Positions 25,568 to 35,645 are shown, counted from the first letter of the stretch. The stretch: DNA of 61,939 nt from Rubripirellula sp. (GCA_028823035.1 JAPKCI010000010.1:1-61939); one strand, 5' to 3'. Notes: generated by a model from the sequence alone, not told the origin. Program-made: numbers and translations.

Positions 25568-28378
25568 TCAATCGATATAACGGAATTCAGCGGAAGCAAA
25601 TAAGCTCTGGCACAACACAGCCAATGTTGATTCGCTCAACGATCGTCCAACGGCGCCGAACGATCTCACCATAGCAGCGGTCGCTGCACGCTCACCGGAC
25701 GTTGGTGGGCGTCCATAGGCAAGCAAAAACATCAATTCAATCTCCCCGACAGAACCCGTGCTATCCTGCCGAACACGTCTCGCAAAACTCTGGCTTTGTT
25801 TGATCACAAAGGGATTGTTCATCATGTACAGTGCTTGGTTCGCAGTGTTGGATGACTCCCTCACTCCCGTCACAGTACTGGCATCAGCAAAATCAAAAAC
25901 GTCCAGCGACCGGGGGGCTTCATCCCGGACGATTGGCAAGTAAACGCTGCGGTACTTGGCTTGCTCCATGTCGAGCCCACTGCCCACAAGTGAGGCAGCT
26001 TCACGCACTGCGGCTTCAATCTTTGCTTGCTGACTGCTGCGATCCCCGTCCATAGGCCGTCCTCCATAACTTTGCCCGGCAGGCAGATTGCCTCGTCCGC
26101 TGGGACCACCAAATCGCGATTGCAACCGTGTTGCGTTCTGCTGGCCAGAAGCACCTGCATTCGGTCGTCCCGCCCGGTTCCGCAAGTCACCCAGACGTGA
26201 ATTTGCTCTTGGATTGGCACGAGATCCAGTCCCTCCAGCAGTGGACCTTCCACGCTGCTGCATTGACTCCAACACATTCTTTCTTGCCAACTCCGCTACC
26301 TGCCTTGCAGTCGCACGTGGATCGCCCAACACTCCGTCGCGAACTCGTAAATAGCCAGCCTTGGCAACCTCAGAACCGCGCGGGCGATCGAGATCGATTT
26401 CGCCACTAATACTCAGCATCGCGTCACGGATTGCTTCCGCATCAAGCCGCCGCGGATTGGCTCTCCATACCAATGCGTTGTCTGGATCATATTCGTGATG
26501 ATCGGCATCATAGCCCGTACCCATCCGATACACACGCGAGGTTGCTATCTGTCGAATTAAACTCTTGACGGACCAACTCGATTCCATGAATTCAACAGCA
26601 AGATAGTCAAGCAAAGCCGGATGACTGGGTGCTTGTCCCGTCACGCCAAAATTCTCTGTCGAGGTAACGAGACCCTGACCGATCATGTGCTGCCAGATGC
26701 GGTTGACCATCACACGCGCAGTCAAGGGATTTTCGGTACTTCCCAACCACTGCGCAAAATCGAGACGACCACTTGATTCATCTGCAATGGCAACAGGTTC
26801 GGGGCACAACACCTGTGGAAAACCGCGAGCGACTGTCTGTGCGGCCTGGTCGATCTCACCACGAACCAGAAGTTTCATATCTACCGGATTTTCCTTCTCT
26901 TGCACGCCCATGCAGTAGCTGTGGGGATTGCCATTCTCATCGACCACTGCAAGTTTTGTGGACAACGCGGTCAACTGATTGGCTGTACGCAGCCGATCAC
27001 GAACTGCCTGCTGCGGTTCGATTCGCCCAGCGGCCCGATCTCGTCGCGACTCTGCAGCACTTTCCATCGTTGCCTTGATCTCGGCTCGCAATTCAGCCAG
27101 TTCTTTCGATGTGTAGCGAGGGTCATACGGATTGGGATCATCAATGGGCAACAGCAACAGACTGCTGGTTCTTTTGGTTTGAGCGGTGCTAAACGTGCCA
27201 AACTCAGATGGGGGTGCTCCCCAATAGGTCTTCGAGTTGGCAAAAACACCTGCTAACGCGTAGTAGTCGGTCTGGGGAATCGCATCAAACTTGTGATCGT
27301 GGCAACGTGCGCACGCCACCGAAGTACCGAGAAATACCCGCGTTGTCGCATCAATTTGCTCATCAACCTGATCGGCAGCAAACTGAACGCGATTCTGCTC
27401 GTTAAGATTCTTGGGGCCCATCGCCAAAAAGGTTGTAGCTACAAGATTTGAAGACCACACCTCATCGGTTTCTGCAGGCAACAGATCCCCCGCAATTTGT
27501 TCCCTCACAAATTGATCAAATGGTTTATCAGCGTTGAAGGAATCAACGACGTAGTCACGATAACGCCAGGCATGGGGAAAGGTGTGATTGACTTCCCGAC
27601 CGGTCGACTCAGCAAAACGAGCCACATCCAGCCAGTGCCGCCCCCAGCGTTCACCAAACTGTTCGTGCTTCAGCAAGCTGTCCACAACATGCGAGATCGC
27701 CTGTTCCGGGCTCGATTTCCACCTCAAGCCAAAGTACTCAATTTGCTCGGGTGTCGGTGGCAAACCCACAAGATCAAAACAGAGTCGTCGTAAGACTTTG
27801 TGTGCCTCAGCATCCTTGGAAGGTTCAAGGCCCGCCTGTTCCAAATCAGCAAGAATGAACCGATCAATGGGTGTCGCTGGCCACTCGGTATTTTCGACCA
27901 TGGGTGGCTCCTGCTTTTCAGGCGACTTGTAGGCCCAAAATGTCTGCCTCGCACGATCAATGTCCTCACTCGTAATCGAGGATTGGATCTTGGAAAACTG
28001 ATTGACGCGGGGGTCAGGCGCACCCATTGCAATCCAATCCTGAAAATCCTTGATCACAGCATCAGAGAGTTTCCGTTTGGGAGGCATGACAAAATCTTCG
28101 TGCACAATCGCATTGAAGAGCAGGCTCTCTTCGAGATTCCCTGGTACGATTGCGGGTCCACTGCTTCCCCCAATCAAAGTCAACTCCTTCGTGTCCAGAC
28201 GCAGACCACCGCGCACGTTTCCCGATTGATTCGAGTGACATCCGTAACACTCTTTGATCAGCACCGGGCGAATCTTGCTCTCAAAAAATTTCACTTCATC
28301 GGGCGTCAACTGCTTTGCGTGAACTGGAACAACGGCCAAAGCAATTGCGATTAATATCAGGTTTCGAAAACAGAACAT
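25568..28378 (-). CDS. PSCyt1-DUF1549-DUF1553 (PSD1) protein, putative secreted cytochrome-like protein
   Basis: 936 residues from the ATG at 28378, which opens with a signal peptide (MFCFRNLILIAIALAVVPVHA). The open frame continues 118 codons upstream but that part overlaps the EF-hand gene in another frame. Residues 44-48 are CYGCH, a c-type haem attachment motif in the PSCyt1 domain. DUF1549 follows (PIDRFILADLEQAGLEPS, RWGRHWLDVARFAES, ACARCHDHKFDAIPQTDYYAL with a second CxxCH), then DUF1553 (NPLTARVMVNRIWQHMIGQGLV, SWSVKSLIRQIATSRVYRM). An unusual Gly/Arg/Ser-rich insert (about residues 740-805) interrupts the C-terminal domain. The DUF1501 partner follows and the EF-hand gene precedes. 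Confidence 0.92.
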   Translation of the reverse strand: MFCFRNLILIAIALAVVPVHAKQLTPDEVKFFESKIRPVLIKECYGCHSNQSGNVRGGLRLDTKELTLIGGSSGPAIVPGNLEESLLFNAIVHEDFVMPPKRKLSDAVIKDFQDWIAMGAPDPRVNQFSKIQSSITSEDIDRARQTFWAYKSPEKQEPPMVENTEWPATPIDRFILADLEQAGLEPSKDAEAHKVLRRLCFDLVGLPPTPEQIEYFGLRWKSSPEQAISHVVDSLLKHEQFGERWGRHWLDVARFAESTGREVNHTFPHAWRYRDYVVDSFNADKPFDQFVREQIAGDLLPAETDEVWSSNLVATTFLAMGPKNLNEQNRVQFAADQVDEQIDATTRVFLGTSVACARCHDHKFDAIPQTDYYALAGVFANSKTYWGAPPSEFGTFSTAQTKRTSSLLLLPIDDPNPYDPRYTSKELAELRAEIKATMESAAESRRDRAAGRIEPQQAVRDRLRTANQLTALSTKLAVVDENGNPHSYCMGVQEKENPVDMKLLVRGEIDQAAQTVARGFPQVLCPEPVAIADESSGRLDFAQWLGSTENPLTARVMVNRIWQHMIGQGLVTSTENFGVTGQAPSHPALLDYLAVEFMESSWSVKSLIRQIATSRVYRMGTGYDADHHEYDPDNALVWRANPRRLDAEAIRDAMLSISGEIDLDRPRGSEVAKAGYLRVRDGVLGDPRATARQVAELARKNVLESMQQRGRSTAGGTGSRANPRANSRLGDLRNRAGRPNAGASGQQNATRLQSRFGGPSGRGNLPAGQSYGGRPMDGDRSSQQAKIEAAVREAASLVGSGLDMEQAKYRSVYLPIVRDEAPRSLDVFDFADASTVTGVRESSNTANQALYMMNNPFVIKQSQSFARRVRQDSTGSVGEIELMFLLAYGRPPTSGERAATAAMVRSFGAVGRSLSESTLAVLCQSLFASAEFRYID

Positions 28379-28457
28379 GACTGGAATCCGGAATGGTCGG
28401 TCGTAAACAAAGCTGTACCAATATAAATCTACCTCAGAATAATCCATCGGGAGGAAA

Positions 28458-28970
28458 TCATTCTGTTTCTGGTCTTTCAGGGCGTTTGCCACCTGGTTTT
28501 CCAGCTTGATCTTGCTCAGGGCCTCCCCGCTGCCCCTGCGGACGCTTCCTGCGAGCATCCTCAGGCCTGTCCCTTTTGCCTTGTTCGGCCTTCTCGCCCC
28601 GTAGCTGTTCTGGCCGCCGGTCTGAACCGGGTCGCCCGGCAGCTCGGCCTTGTCCTGCTGGACCCTTTCCCGCCTCAGGCCTTCTTGAGCCAGCGTCACC
28701 TCTACCCTGCCCGGCTCTGCCCTGTGGGGCACGCTCTTTCATCATCGTGAACATGGCAGTCAATTCCTCGACGTTTAGCATGCTGTCTCCATTTTTGTCA
28801 AATTCAGACATCATTTTCGAAGCCATTGCCCCGGGATCGCGTCTCTGCGGTCCATCCGCCTGAGGTCCCGCAATGCGTCTCTCTGGCCGCTGAGGCTTTT
28901 CTTCCGCGGCACAGGTGTCCACGAACAGACCGAATGCCAAACATACTGCTACGAGCTTTAAATACTTCAT
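28458..28970 (-). CDS. Secreted single EF-hand protein with disordered Arg/Gly/Pro/Gln tail
   Basis: 170 residues. Signal peptide MKYLKLVAVCLAFGLFVDTCAAEE; one calcium-binding loop DKNGDSMLNVEE at 58-69 with Asp at positions 1, 3 (N), 5 (D) and Glu at 12. After residue 80 the protein is a low-complexity run of Gly, Arg, Pro, Gln and Glu, expected to be disordered. It is the first gene of the operon with PSD1 (79 bp gap) and DUF1501. EF-hand proteins with such tails often accompany PSD1/DUF1501 genes. A calcium-linked structural or adaptor role is inference. Confidence 0.82.
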   Translation of the reverse strand: MKYLKLVAVCLAFGLFVDTCAAEEKPQRPERRIAGPQADGPQRRDPGAMASKMMSEFDKNGDSMLNVEELTAMFTMMKERAPQGRAGQGRGDAGSRRPEAGKGPAGQGRAAGRPGSDRRPEQLRGEKAEQGKRDRPEDARRKRPQGQRGGPEQDQAGKPGGKRPERPETE

Positions 28971-29208
28971 CTGATTACTACCTTCCTCAGAAATTGTTTG
29001 AAATCAGGCAAGAAACCCTACCTACCTAATGAAACGGATCACCTTGTCTACGAGGACTAAGAATCGTCAACTTTCTCATAAATGTCGGCTTGAACGCAAA
29101 TCCTTGACTGATCCTTCCCCGAAAAGCCGGAACTCCCACCCAGGCTGCGGTATTAAATAACAGAGTCCTCTTCTTGCTTCTCTTTGTATTCCGGCCGGTA
29201 TCCCGATC

Positions 29209-29856
29209 ATGTCCGAAACTTCAACCGTTGTCGCTGACGAGCTTGCCGCTCGCATGAGAGCCGGAAATGAGGATGCCCTGGCCACCGTTTTCTCTACCTA
29301 TCGGGAACGCCTGAGACGCATTATCCAGTTCCGCATGGATTATCGAATTGCCGGACGAGTTTCCGATTCAGATGTGCTTCAGGACACGTTCATCGCAGCA
29401 GCAAAACGCCTCCCACACTTTTCAAAACAGAAAGACATTCCTGCTTTTCTGTGGCTGCGACTACTCGTCAATCAGCAGTTGATCGATGTTCATCGCCAAC
29501 ATTTACAAGCAGAAATGAGAGATGTGAGAAAGGAAGTCTCTTTGCAACCCAGACATACATCGCCGTACACATCGATGGCTATTGCGGTCCAGTTGGTAGG
29601 AGCACTGACAGCTGTCAGTGAAGTGGTCGCCAGAGCAGAGCACATCGCCAAATTGGAATCAGTACTCAATCAGATGGATGATGTAGACCGTGAGGTCATC
29701 GCACTCCGACACTTTGAAGAGCTTACAAATCTAGAGACTGCCAATGTCCTTGAAATACAGCCTTCCGCAGCCAGCAAACGATACCTTCGTGCCATGAAAC
29801 GGCTTTCCCAAACGATGGCCAAGATTCAAGGATCGCAAGACGGAGAAGACTCGTGA
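29209..29856 (+). CDS. ECF-type RNA polymerase sigma factor
   Basis: 215 residues. Region 2 is visible as RVSDSDVLQDTFIAAAKRLPHF with the following WLRLLVNQQLIDVHR. Region 4 is VDREVIALRHFEELTNLETANVLEIQPSAASKRYLRAMKRL, a helix-turn-helix. The group is the planctomycete-expanded ECF type that pairs with Ser/Thr kinases instead of a transmembrane anti-sigma factor. The stop overlaps the GTG start of the kinase gene by 4 bp (GTGA), so the two are translationally coupled and the kinase is the likely regulator. Confidence 0.93.
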   Translation: MSETSTVVADELAARMRAGNEDALATVFSTYRERLRRIIQFRMDYRIAGRVSDSDVLQDTFIAAAKRLPHFSKQKDIPAFLWLRLLVNQQLIDVHRQHLQAEMRDVRKEVSLQPRHTSPYTSMAIAVQLVGALTAVSEVVARAEHIAKLESVLNQMDDVDREVIALRHFEELTNLETANVLEIQPSAASKRYLRAMKRLSQTMAKIQGSQDGEDS

Positions 29857-32672
29857 ATCACGACGACCGAACTCACAACGAGGCCATCACACCAACCTAC
29901 CATGGTCCCGCACCTACCAAGCGTGATGATGCCGATCTAGACCAGCTCGCTGAGGAATTTTCCAAGGCGATACGGCAAGGTCATTCCCCCGACATCAAAG
30001 AGTACGCTTCTCGATATCCCGAGGATGCTGATCAAATCCGTGAACTGCTCGAATCCATCTCGCTGATCGAAGGATTCAAGAGGGCCAACACACCAGTAGC
30101 TGAATCGAATGTTATCCAACCCACGTTGACGCAACTCGACGATTACAAAATCATCCGTGAAATCGGTCGTGGCGGTATGGGTGTCGTCTTTGAAGCCATC
30201 CACCAGTCTCTTGGTCGTAGGGTTGCCATCAAGGTGCTAGCGAACAACCTGTTGGGTGACTCAAAGCACCTGACAAGATTTCGTCGCGAAGCTCGGGCTG
30301 CAGCAAAACTCCGGCATACAAATATTGTTCCTGTTTTCGGCGTTGGAAGCAGTGGAAATCACCATTACTACGTAATGGACTACATCGATGGTATGAGCCT
30401 GCACCAATGGTTGGGGTTCATTCGTCAAGATCGCTCGCCAGAGGCGGCAACTGTCGATGCATTTTCAACAAATACTGCCACAGATACTGAAATAGAAGAT
30501 TCGCCGATGGCTAATGACGCCATCCAGCCCAACTTAGAAGTTCCCCGCTTTCAAGATACAGCTGCGTACCAGCGTTGGGTCGTAAGGCTCGGCATTTCAA
30601 TGGCTGACGCTCTGCACTACGCACACACACAGGGAGTCCTTCATCGAGATATCAAACCTGCTAATTTGCTGCTGGATAGACAAAGCACACTCTGGATTGC
30701 TGATTTTGGTTTGGCAAAACTTGCTGAACAACAGGCCGTTACCGCAACGGGGGATATCGTTGGCACACCGCAATACATGCCACCTGAGTCTTTTGACGGT
30801 ACTTACGACATCCGCAGTGAGGTTTATGCACTTGGCCTGACATTGTATGAGCTGTTGACATTGCAACCGGCGATCGAAGGTAACGGTACTGCCGACATTA
30901 TCCGCAACGCAACAAAAGGGATCTCTGCACTACCTCGAAAATTCAATCCGCTGTTCGCACCAGATCTGGAAACCATCCTGCTGAAATCCTTGGCCCACAA
31001 TCCTGAAAACCGCTATCCCAGTGCAGAGCAATTGCGAAATGATCTGGAGTGCTTTCTCGCAGATCGCCCGATCGCAGCCCGAAGGGTCAGCACTGCAGAG
31101 CGTGTGATTCGATGGTCACGCCGCGAACCCAAAGTGGCGGCTTTGACCTTCACCACATTCGGTTTATTACTTGCATTAGCTAGCGTCTCCGCCGTTGGAT
31201 TCTGGCAGACCAAGGAAGCACTCAACCGCGCACAAGTTTCAGAGTTCACTGCCAATCAATCCCTTAAGTTGCGAACATCTGCCTTGCAAGTCGCTGAGGA
31301 ACAACGGGGTTTGGCGGAACAGAACCTTCTGATCGCTATCGCTGCTTTTAACGAAGTCATGGAAAACATTTCCCGCCGCGGAATCGAACCGGGCGCAGAG
31401 TTTCTGGCAGAAGTTACCGACACAACGTCACCAAACGTGACACCACAGGATGCGGAACTGCTGAACTCTCTACTCGGTTTTTTCGATGAATTAGGAAGAA
31501 ACAACAGTAAGGATCTACTGGAAGAATCGGCTATCGCGGCAAAGTACGCCGGTGACATTTGCTTGCGATTTGGTGACTTGCAAAAAGCAGAGGCATCATT
31601 CAACGAGGCCCTAAAAAGAACCGTAGAGATTGCCAAGTGTGAGCCAAACGAAACGAAACATGTGGTCACCCAGGCCGCCATTCTGAACGAATTGGCAATG
31701 ATTACCGGTCTGCGAGGAAAGCTCAGAGATGCTGATTCAATTTTTGTTCAAACCAAAACATTACTTCAGTCCTGCCCTGATGTCATGACAACTGAAGAAG
31801 GAAAATTCCATTATGCCATTGCACATCGATTAGTCGCTTCCCATTCAACTCGCATCGGCCTCGACGAGCCAGACCTGAAGCCAAGAGCAGGCCGACCCTG
31901 GCTGGCACGACGTGCCCTGAACCATGAACCGCGGCCTCAATTAGAAAAAGCGTGGACCGCCCTGAAGGAATGCATCGAGGTCCTGAACGATTTGGTACAG
32001 ACATACCCTGAAGAGCAACAGTATCGTGCCGAATTGGCAAGGGCATATCGGGACAAGGCAGTTACCGCATCACTCGCACGACGAAGAGTGGATGCTGAAA
32101 CTGCCATCCAAAAATCAATCACTCTGTTCAATGATTTGCTCATTGCAAACCCGACACTGGACACCATCCGATACGAATTGGCCTTAACACTCTCCAGTAC
32201 GGAAACGTTCAACATGGAGTACATGCGGCGTTCATTTCGGGCCAATGAACTGAGCCTTGAACTGCTGCGGAAATCTCCGGACCTACCCCATTACCAGGCT
32301 TTGCACGCTGCCATCCACACAGCCTTGGCAATGCGACAAATGCGAATAGGAAATTTTGAATCAGCTGAAAGAATATGGAATGAAGTTTTGGTCGTCTATA
32401 ACTCGCTGATCCGAAGTTCGCCCGACGTTATCCTTTATGAAAGACGTTATTGTGATGTACTGGAATCACTTGCCGAACTAAAGGTAAGAGAGGGCGACTA
32501 CAAAGCGGCCCAGCAATATCTTGAAAGAGCAATTAAACGCCTTCAGCTCGCTATGCGGCGCAGTCCAAACTCACCGATTGTCCGCCTGCAGATGCGAAGG
32601 TTAACCCAGCAACTACGGCGACATGCGGAGTCACAAAAAACACAGGAACCAGAGAACAGTCCCAAGGACTGA
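29853..32672 (+). CDS. Transmembrane Ser/Thr protein kinase with TPR-rich C-terminus
   Basis: 939 residues with an intact kinase core: IREIGRGGMGVVFEA (101-115), VAIK with K127, HRDIKPANLLL at about 264, DFGLAK and GTPQYMPPESFDG. An unusual acidic insert (about residues 190-230) lies in the C-lobe entry. One membrane helix follows at about 428-452 (FTTFGLLLALASVSAVGFW), then about 480 residues of helical repeats (FGDLQKAEASFNEAL, IGNFESAERIWNEVL, EGDYKAAQQYLERA) that look like TPRs, mostly outside the cytoplasm. It overlaps the ECF sigma gene by 4 bp. Kinases encoded with ECF43-type sigma factors are thought to control them by phosphorylation; that link here is inferred. Confidence 0.93.
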   Translation: MNHDDRTHNEAITPTYHGPAPTKRDDADLDQLAEEFSKAIRQGHSPDIKEYASRYPEDADQIRELLESISLIEGFKRANTPVAESNVIQPTLTQLDDYKIIREIGRGGMGVVFEAIHQSLGRRVAIKVLANNLLGDSKHLTRFRREARAAAKLRHTNIVPVFGVGSSGNHHYYVMDYIDGMSLHQWLGFIRQDRSPEAATVDAFSTNTATDTEIEDSPMANDAIQPNLEVPRFQDTAAYQRWVVRLGISMADALHYAHTQGVLHRDIKPANLLLDRQSTLWIADFGLAKLAEQQAVTATGDIVGTPQYMPPESFDGTYDIRSEVYALGLTLYELLTLQPAIEGNGTADIIRNATKGISALPRKFNPLFAPDLETILLKSLAHNPENRYPSAEQLRNDLECFLADRPIAARRVSTAERVIRWSRREPKVAALTFTTFGLLLALASVSAVGFWQTKEALNRAQVSEFTANQSLKLRTSALQVAEEQRGLAEQNLLIAIAAFNEVMENISRRGIEPGAEFLAEVTDTTSPNVTPQDAELLNSLLGFFDELGRNNSKDLLEESAIAAKYAGDICLRFGDLQKAEASFNEALKRTVEIAKCEPNETKHVVTQAAILNELAMITGLRGKLRDADSIFVQTKTLLQSCPDVMTTEEGKFHYAIAHRLVASHSTRIGLDEPDLKPRAGRPWLARRALNHEPRPQLEKAWTALKECIEVLNDLVQTYPEEQQYRAELARAYRDKAVTASLARRRVDAETAIQKSITLFNDLLIANPTLDTIRYELALTLSSTETFNMEYMRRSFRANELSLELLRKSPDLPHYQALHAAIHTALAMRQMRIGNFESAERIWNEVLVVYNSLIRSSPDVILYERRYCDVLESLAELKVREGDYKAAQQYLERAIKRLQLAMRRSPNSPIVRLQMRRLTQQLRRHAESQKTQEPENSPKD

Positions 32673-33243
32673 AACTCTGTCCGACGTCGACTCAGGATCC
32701 GTATCCATCCAACGTGAGCCTGTCGAACGATTCGGCTGCTGGCAGGCGAGATTGCATCGATGAGTAAAACCCACGTATGCAAACACGCTTCTTGGCACCC
32801 TAACACGTCTCAAAAAGCAACGTCGTCAGTTACATATTCCAACTGACCTTGCGTCTTCCGATGCTCAACCGTTGACTCTGTGGAAAACAAAGGCTGAAAA
32901 ACCACCGCCACTTTCCCTACGATTAGACTGATGCCGTGAGGGTCTTGCTCCCGCAACTCAATGTGTGACTGTCAATGACGCCACAGTATCTCTCGCCACG
33001 GCGGTGATCACTCATTGCTTTTGTAAATCATTTCGTACCTCAAACGGTTTTCGCACAATCACTGCTGAGCTCCGCTCAACTCATAGGAACTGTCACCCTA
33101 CTTCTGCTAACACTGATGTGTTTGGTTCCGATCCACAGGCAAGTACCGACTCAACCAGCGTCCTAAAGAATATGCAAATCACTGTAAAACTTCCTGCACT
33201 TGCCAGTGAACCACTCAAGACCAGACAACAACAAAGTAGAAAT
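32673..33243. other. Intergenic region between kinase and sulfatase genes
   Basis: 571 bp. The sulfatase frame is open back to a GTG at 32965, but residues encoded there (Thr/Ser-rich, no signal peptide) look non-coding and the signal peptide starts at 33244. No terminator, repeat or RNA motif was recognised. Confidence 0.4.
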
Positions 33244-34722
33244 ATGTCGCGACTACTGCAGCCCGTTTTCCTGATGACCATCACCTACCTGTATTGTTTC
33301 GTGGCAGAAAGCCCAGGACAAGCATTCGAGCCCAAGCAACGCCCCAATATCGTCCTTATCTTCATCGATGACATGGGCTGGAAAGATACTGGTGCAAATG
33401 GCTCCGACTTGTATGAAACCCCTAACATTGATGCATTGGCTGCAGATGGCTTGACATTCACCAACGCATATGCGGCGGCAGGCAATTGTGAGCCCAGTCG
33501 AGCTTGCCTGATCAGCGGACAATACACGCCAAGACATCACATGTATGCAGTCAGCAGCACGAATCGTGGACCACAGCAAAAAATGCGAGTGCTTCCGATT
33601 CCAAACATCAATTCCCTACCGCAGGAAAATTGCACGATCGCTAATGCGATGAGCGAGGCTGGCTATGCCACAGGCATGTTTGGAAAGTGGCATCTCGGCA
33701 AGCAGACACCCCATCTGCCCGTGGATCAGGGTTTTCAGTCAGTCGACACCATGAACCCGCCGTCTGCAAAAATCTTCGAACAGACAGCAGACCCCAAAAA
33801 TATTTCACGAATCACCAATGGTGCATGCGATTTCATGGAACACCACCGGGACGAACCGTTCTTCGTGTACATCGCGCATCACGCAACACACATGGGAATT
33901 CAAGCAGCACCAGCCACCATGGCCAAGTTCAGCAGCAAAGGACCAGGAAAACAGCATCAGAACACGGCATTCGCGGCCATGAATGCCGACATGGATAAGA
34001 GCGTGGGGCGAGTCCTGCAAAAGATCAAGTCGCTGGGGATCGAAGACAATACGATCATCTTCTTCACGTCTGACAACGGCGGCTTGCCACAATCCCCCCA
34101 GACACCTCTGCGTGGCTTCAAAGGCATGTACTACGAAGGCGGTATTCGCGTTCCAATGTTCGTTCGCTGGCCTGGTAAGATTCCAGCAGGCAGCACCTCC
34201 CACACTCCAGTCATCAATATCGATCTTTACCCAACCTTCTTGGAACTCGCCAGTGCCGCCCGATCAGACGACAAGGCACTGGATGGTGAATCACTTGTTG
34301 GACTTGTGACAGCGGCAACACCGTTAAAACGCCAATCGATCTTCTGGCATTTCCCTGGTTATCTGGACCGTGCTAACCCCGGTGCTCGCGACAATGAATT
34401 CCGCACGAGACCTGTGACCGTGATTCGAAAAGGTGATTGGAAACTGCACCTGTTTCACGAGGAATGGTCACTTGATGGAGGCCTGAACAAGGTAGCAACG
34501 AATCAGAGCGTTGAACTCTATGACCTCTCAAATGACATTGGCGAACATGAAAATCTGGCCGGCACTGCATCTGAAAAGCGAGATGAACTCATCTCAGATC
34601 TATTGTCATGGAGCCAAAAAGTCGATGCAAAATTCGCGCAGGAACCAAACCCAAAATATGGAACACCCACCAATGAAAAGAGAAAACGAAAAAAGAAAAG
34701 ACAGGGGACGACGAACCCGTGA
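33244..34722 (+). CDS. Secreted formylglycine-dependent sulfatase
   Basis: 492 residues from the ATG at 33244, which begins a signal peptide (MSRLLQPVFLMTITYLYCFV, ending near GQA). Sulfatases remove sulfate esters, in planctomycetes mostly from algal polysaccharides. Metal-binding IFIDDMGWKDTG is at about 40-50. The key motif is C82-E-P-S-R86, where the Cys is converted to formylglycine; FGKWHLG and FFTSDNGGLPQSP complete the active site. It is about the normal length for the family. The stop overlaps the ATG of the ribokinase-like gene by one base (TGATG), suggesting coupled synthesis. The substrate is unknown. Confidence 0.93.
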   Translation: MSRLLQPVFLMTITYLYCFVAESPGQAFEPKQRPNIVLIFIDDMGWKDTGANGSDLYETPNIDALAADGLTFTNAYAAAGNCEPSRACLISGQYTPRHHMYAVSSTNRGPQQKMRVLPIPNINSLPQENCTIANAMSEAGYATGMFGKWHLGKQTPHLPVDQGFQSVDTMNPPSAKIFEQTADPKNISRITNGACDFMEHHRDEPFFVYIAHHATHMGIQAAPATMAKFSSKGPGKQHQNTAFAAMNADMDKSVGRVLQKIKSLGIEDNTIIFFTSDNGGLPQSPQTPLRGFKGMYYEGGIRVPMFVRWPGKIPAGSTSHTPVINIDLYPTFLELASAARSDDKALDGESLVGLVTAATPLKRQSIFWHFPGYLDRANPGARDNEFRTRPVTVIRKGDWKLHLFHEEWSLDGGLNKVATNQSVELYDLSNDIGEHENLAGTASEKRDELISDLLSWSQKVDAKFAQEPNPKYGTPTNEKRKRKKKRQGTTNP

Positions 34723-35645
34723 TGCAAAAAGTACCGAAAATCGCTGTCCTCGGTTCCATCAACATGGATATCGTCGTCAAATGCGCAAGGCTGCCAACGC
34801 CGGGTGAAACCATCACCGGCCATGAAGCCCTAGAAATTCCAGGAGGAAAAGGGGCCAATCAGGCAGTTTCTGCAAGTCGAGCCGGTGGCCAAGTCACAAT
34901 GATCGGACGACTGGGTGACGACGGATTCGCCGAGGAACTCTGGAATACTCTGAAGCAAGATCGAATCAACACCGATCACGTGATCAGAACCCACAGTAGT
35001 GCCAGTGGAATTGCCATCGTTGCAGTCGAAGATAGTGGCGAGAACTCTATCATGGTCGTTCCGGGAGCCAATGGGCGGGTAACGCCCAGCGATGTGGATC
35101 AAGCTGCGGCAGCCATTAGCAAGGCCGACATTTTGCTCCTGCAACTCGAAGTTCCGATCGATGCCGTTGAGCGGGCAATTAGCATCGCAACGGACTCAAA
35201 TGTCACCGTCATACTCGATCCTGCTCCAATGCTGGAGACCGTCTCGGACAAAATGATGCGGGTCGATGTGATCTGCCCCAATCAATCAGAGGCAACCGCA
35301 TTAGCAGGTCATCCCGTTGGCTCCATCGAAGCCGCCATTGCAGTTGTTCCCCTTCTTCATCAACGGGGTGCTAAACAAGTCATCATTACCATGGGAAGCA
35401 TGGGTACCATCGTCAGTGATGGAAACTCGATCGATAGCATTCCCCCCTTCAAAATCGTGGCCAAGGATACAACCGCTGCAGGCGATGCATTTGCTGGTGC
35501 ACTAGCCGTCCGTCTGGGCCAAGGTGCAAGTCTGGTAGACGCTGCAACCTTTGCTTCCGCAGCGGGCGCAATCGCAGCGACCCGTTTGGGAGCACAACCT
35601 GCCATGCCCCAGCGAAAAGAAATCGATCGACTCGTCAAACCTTGA
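34722..35645 (+). CDS. rbsK: Ribokinase-like PfkB-family sugar kinase
   Basis: 307 residues; ATG at 34722 (a GTG three bases earlier is also possible). Ribokinase hallmarks: AVLGSINMDIVVKCARLPTPGET, the substrate loop GGKGANQAVSASRAGG, LDPAP, CPNQSEA, and the catalytic DTTAAGDAFAGALA with the base Asp. It phosphorylates ribose or a related sugar. Translational coupling with the sulfatase gene suggests a sugar released outside the cell, but no transporter is adjacent. The gene symbol is by family similarity; the sugar is unproven. Confidence 0.9.
   Translation: MQKVPKIAVLGSINMDIVVKCARLPTPGETITGHEALEIPGGKGANQAVSASRAGGQVTMIGRLGDDGFAEELWNTLKQDRINTDHVIRTHSSASGIAIVAVEDSGENSIMVVPGANGRVTPSDVDQAAAAISKADILLLQLEVPIDAVERAISIATDSNVTVILDPAPMLETVSDKMMRVDVICPNQSEATALAGHPVGSIEAAIAVVPLLHQRGAKQVIITMGSMGTIVSDGNSIDSIPPFKIVAKDTTAAGDAFAGALAVRLGQGASLVDAATFASAAGAIAATRLGAQPAMPQRKEIDRLVKP

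Noticed and set aside
28379-28732. N-terminal extension of the PSD1 frame
   Set aside because: It overlaps the EF-hand gene in another frame and the signal peptide marks the real start at 28378.
32965-33243. Upstream extension of the sulfatase frame from a GTG
   Set aside because: The added residues lack a signal peptide or family similarity; the signal peptide begins at 33244.
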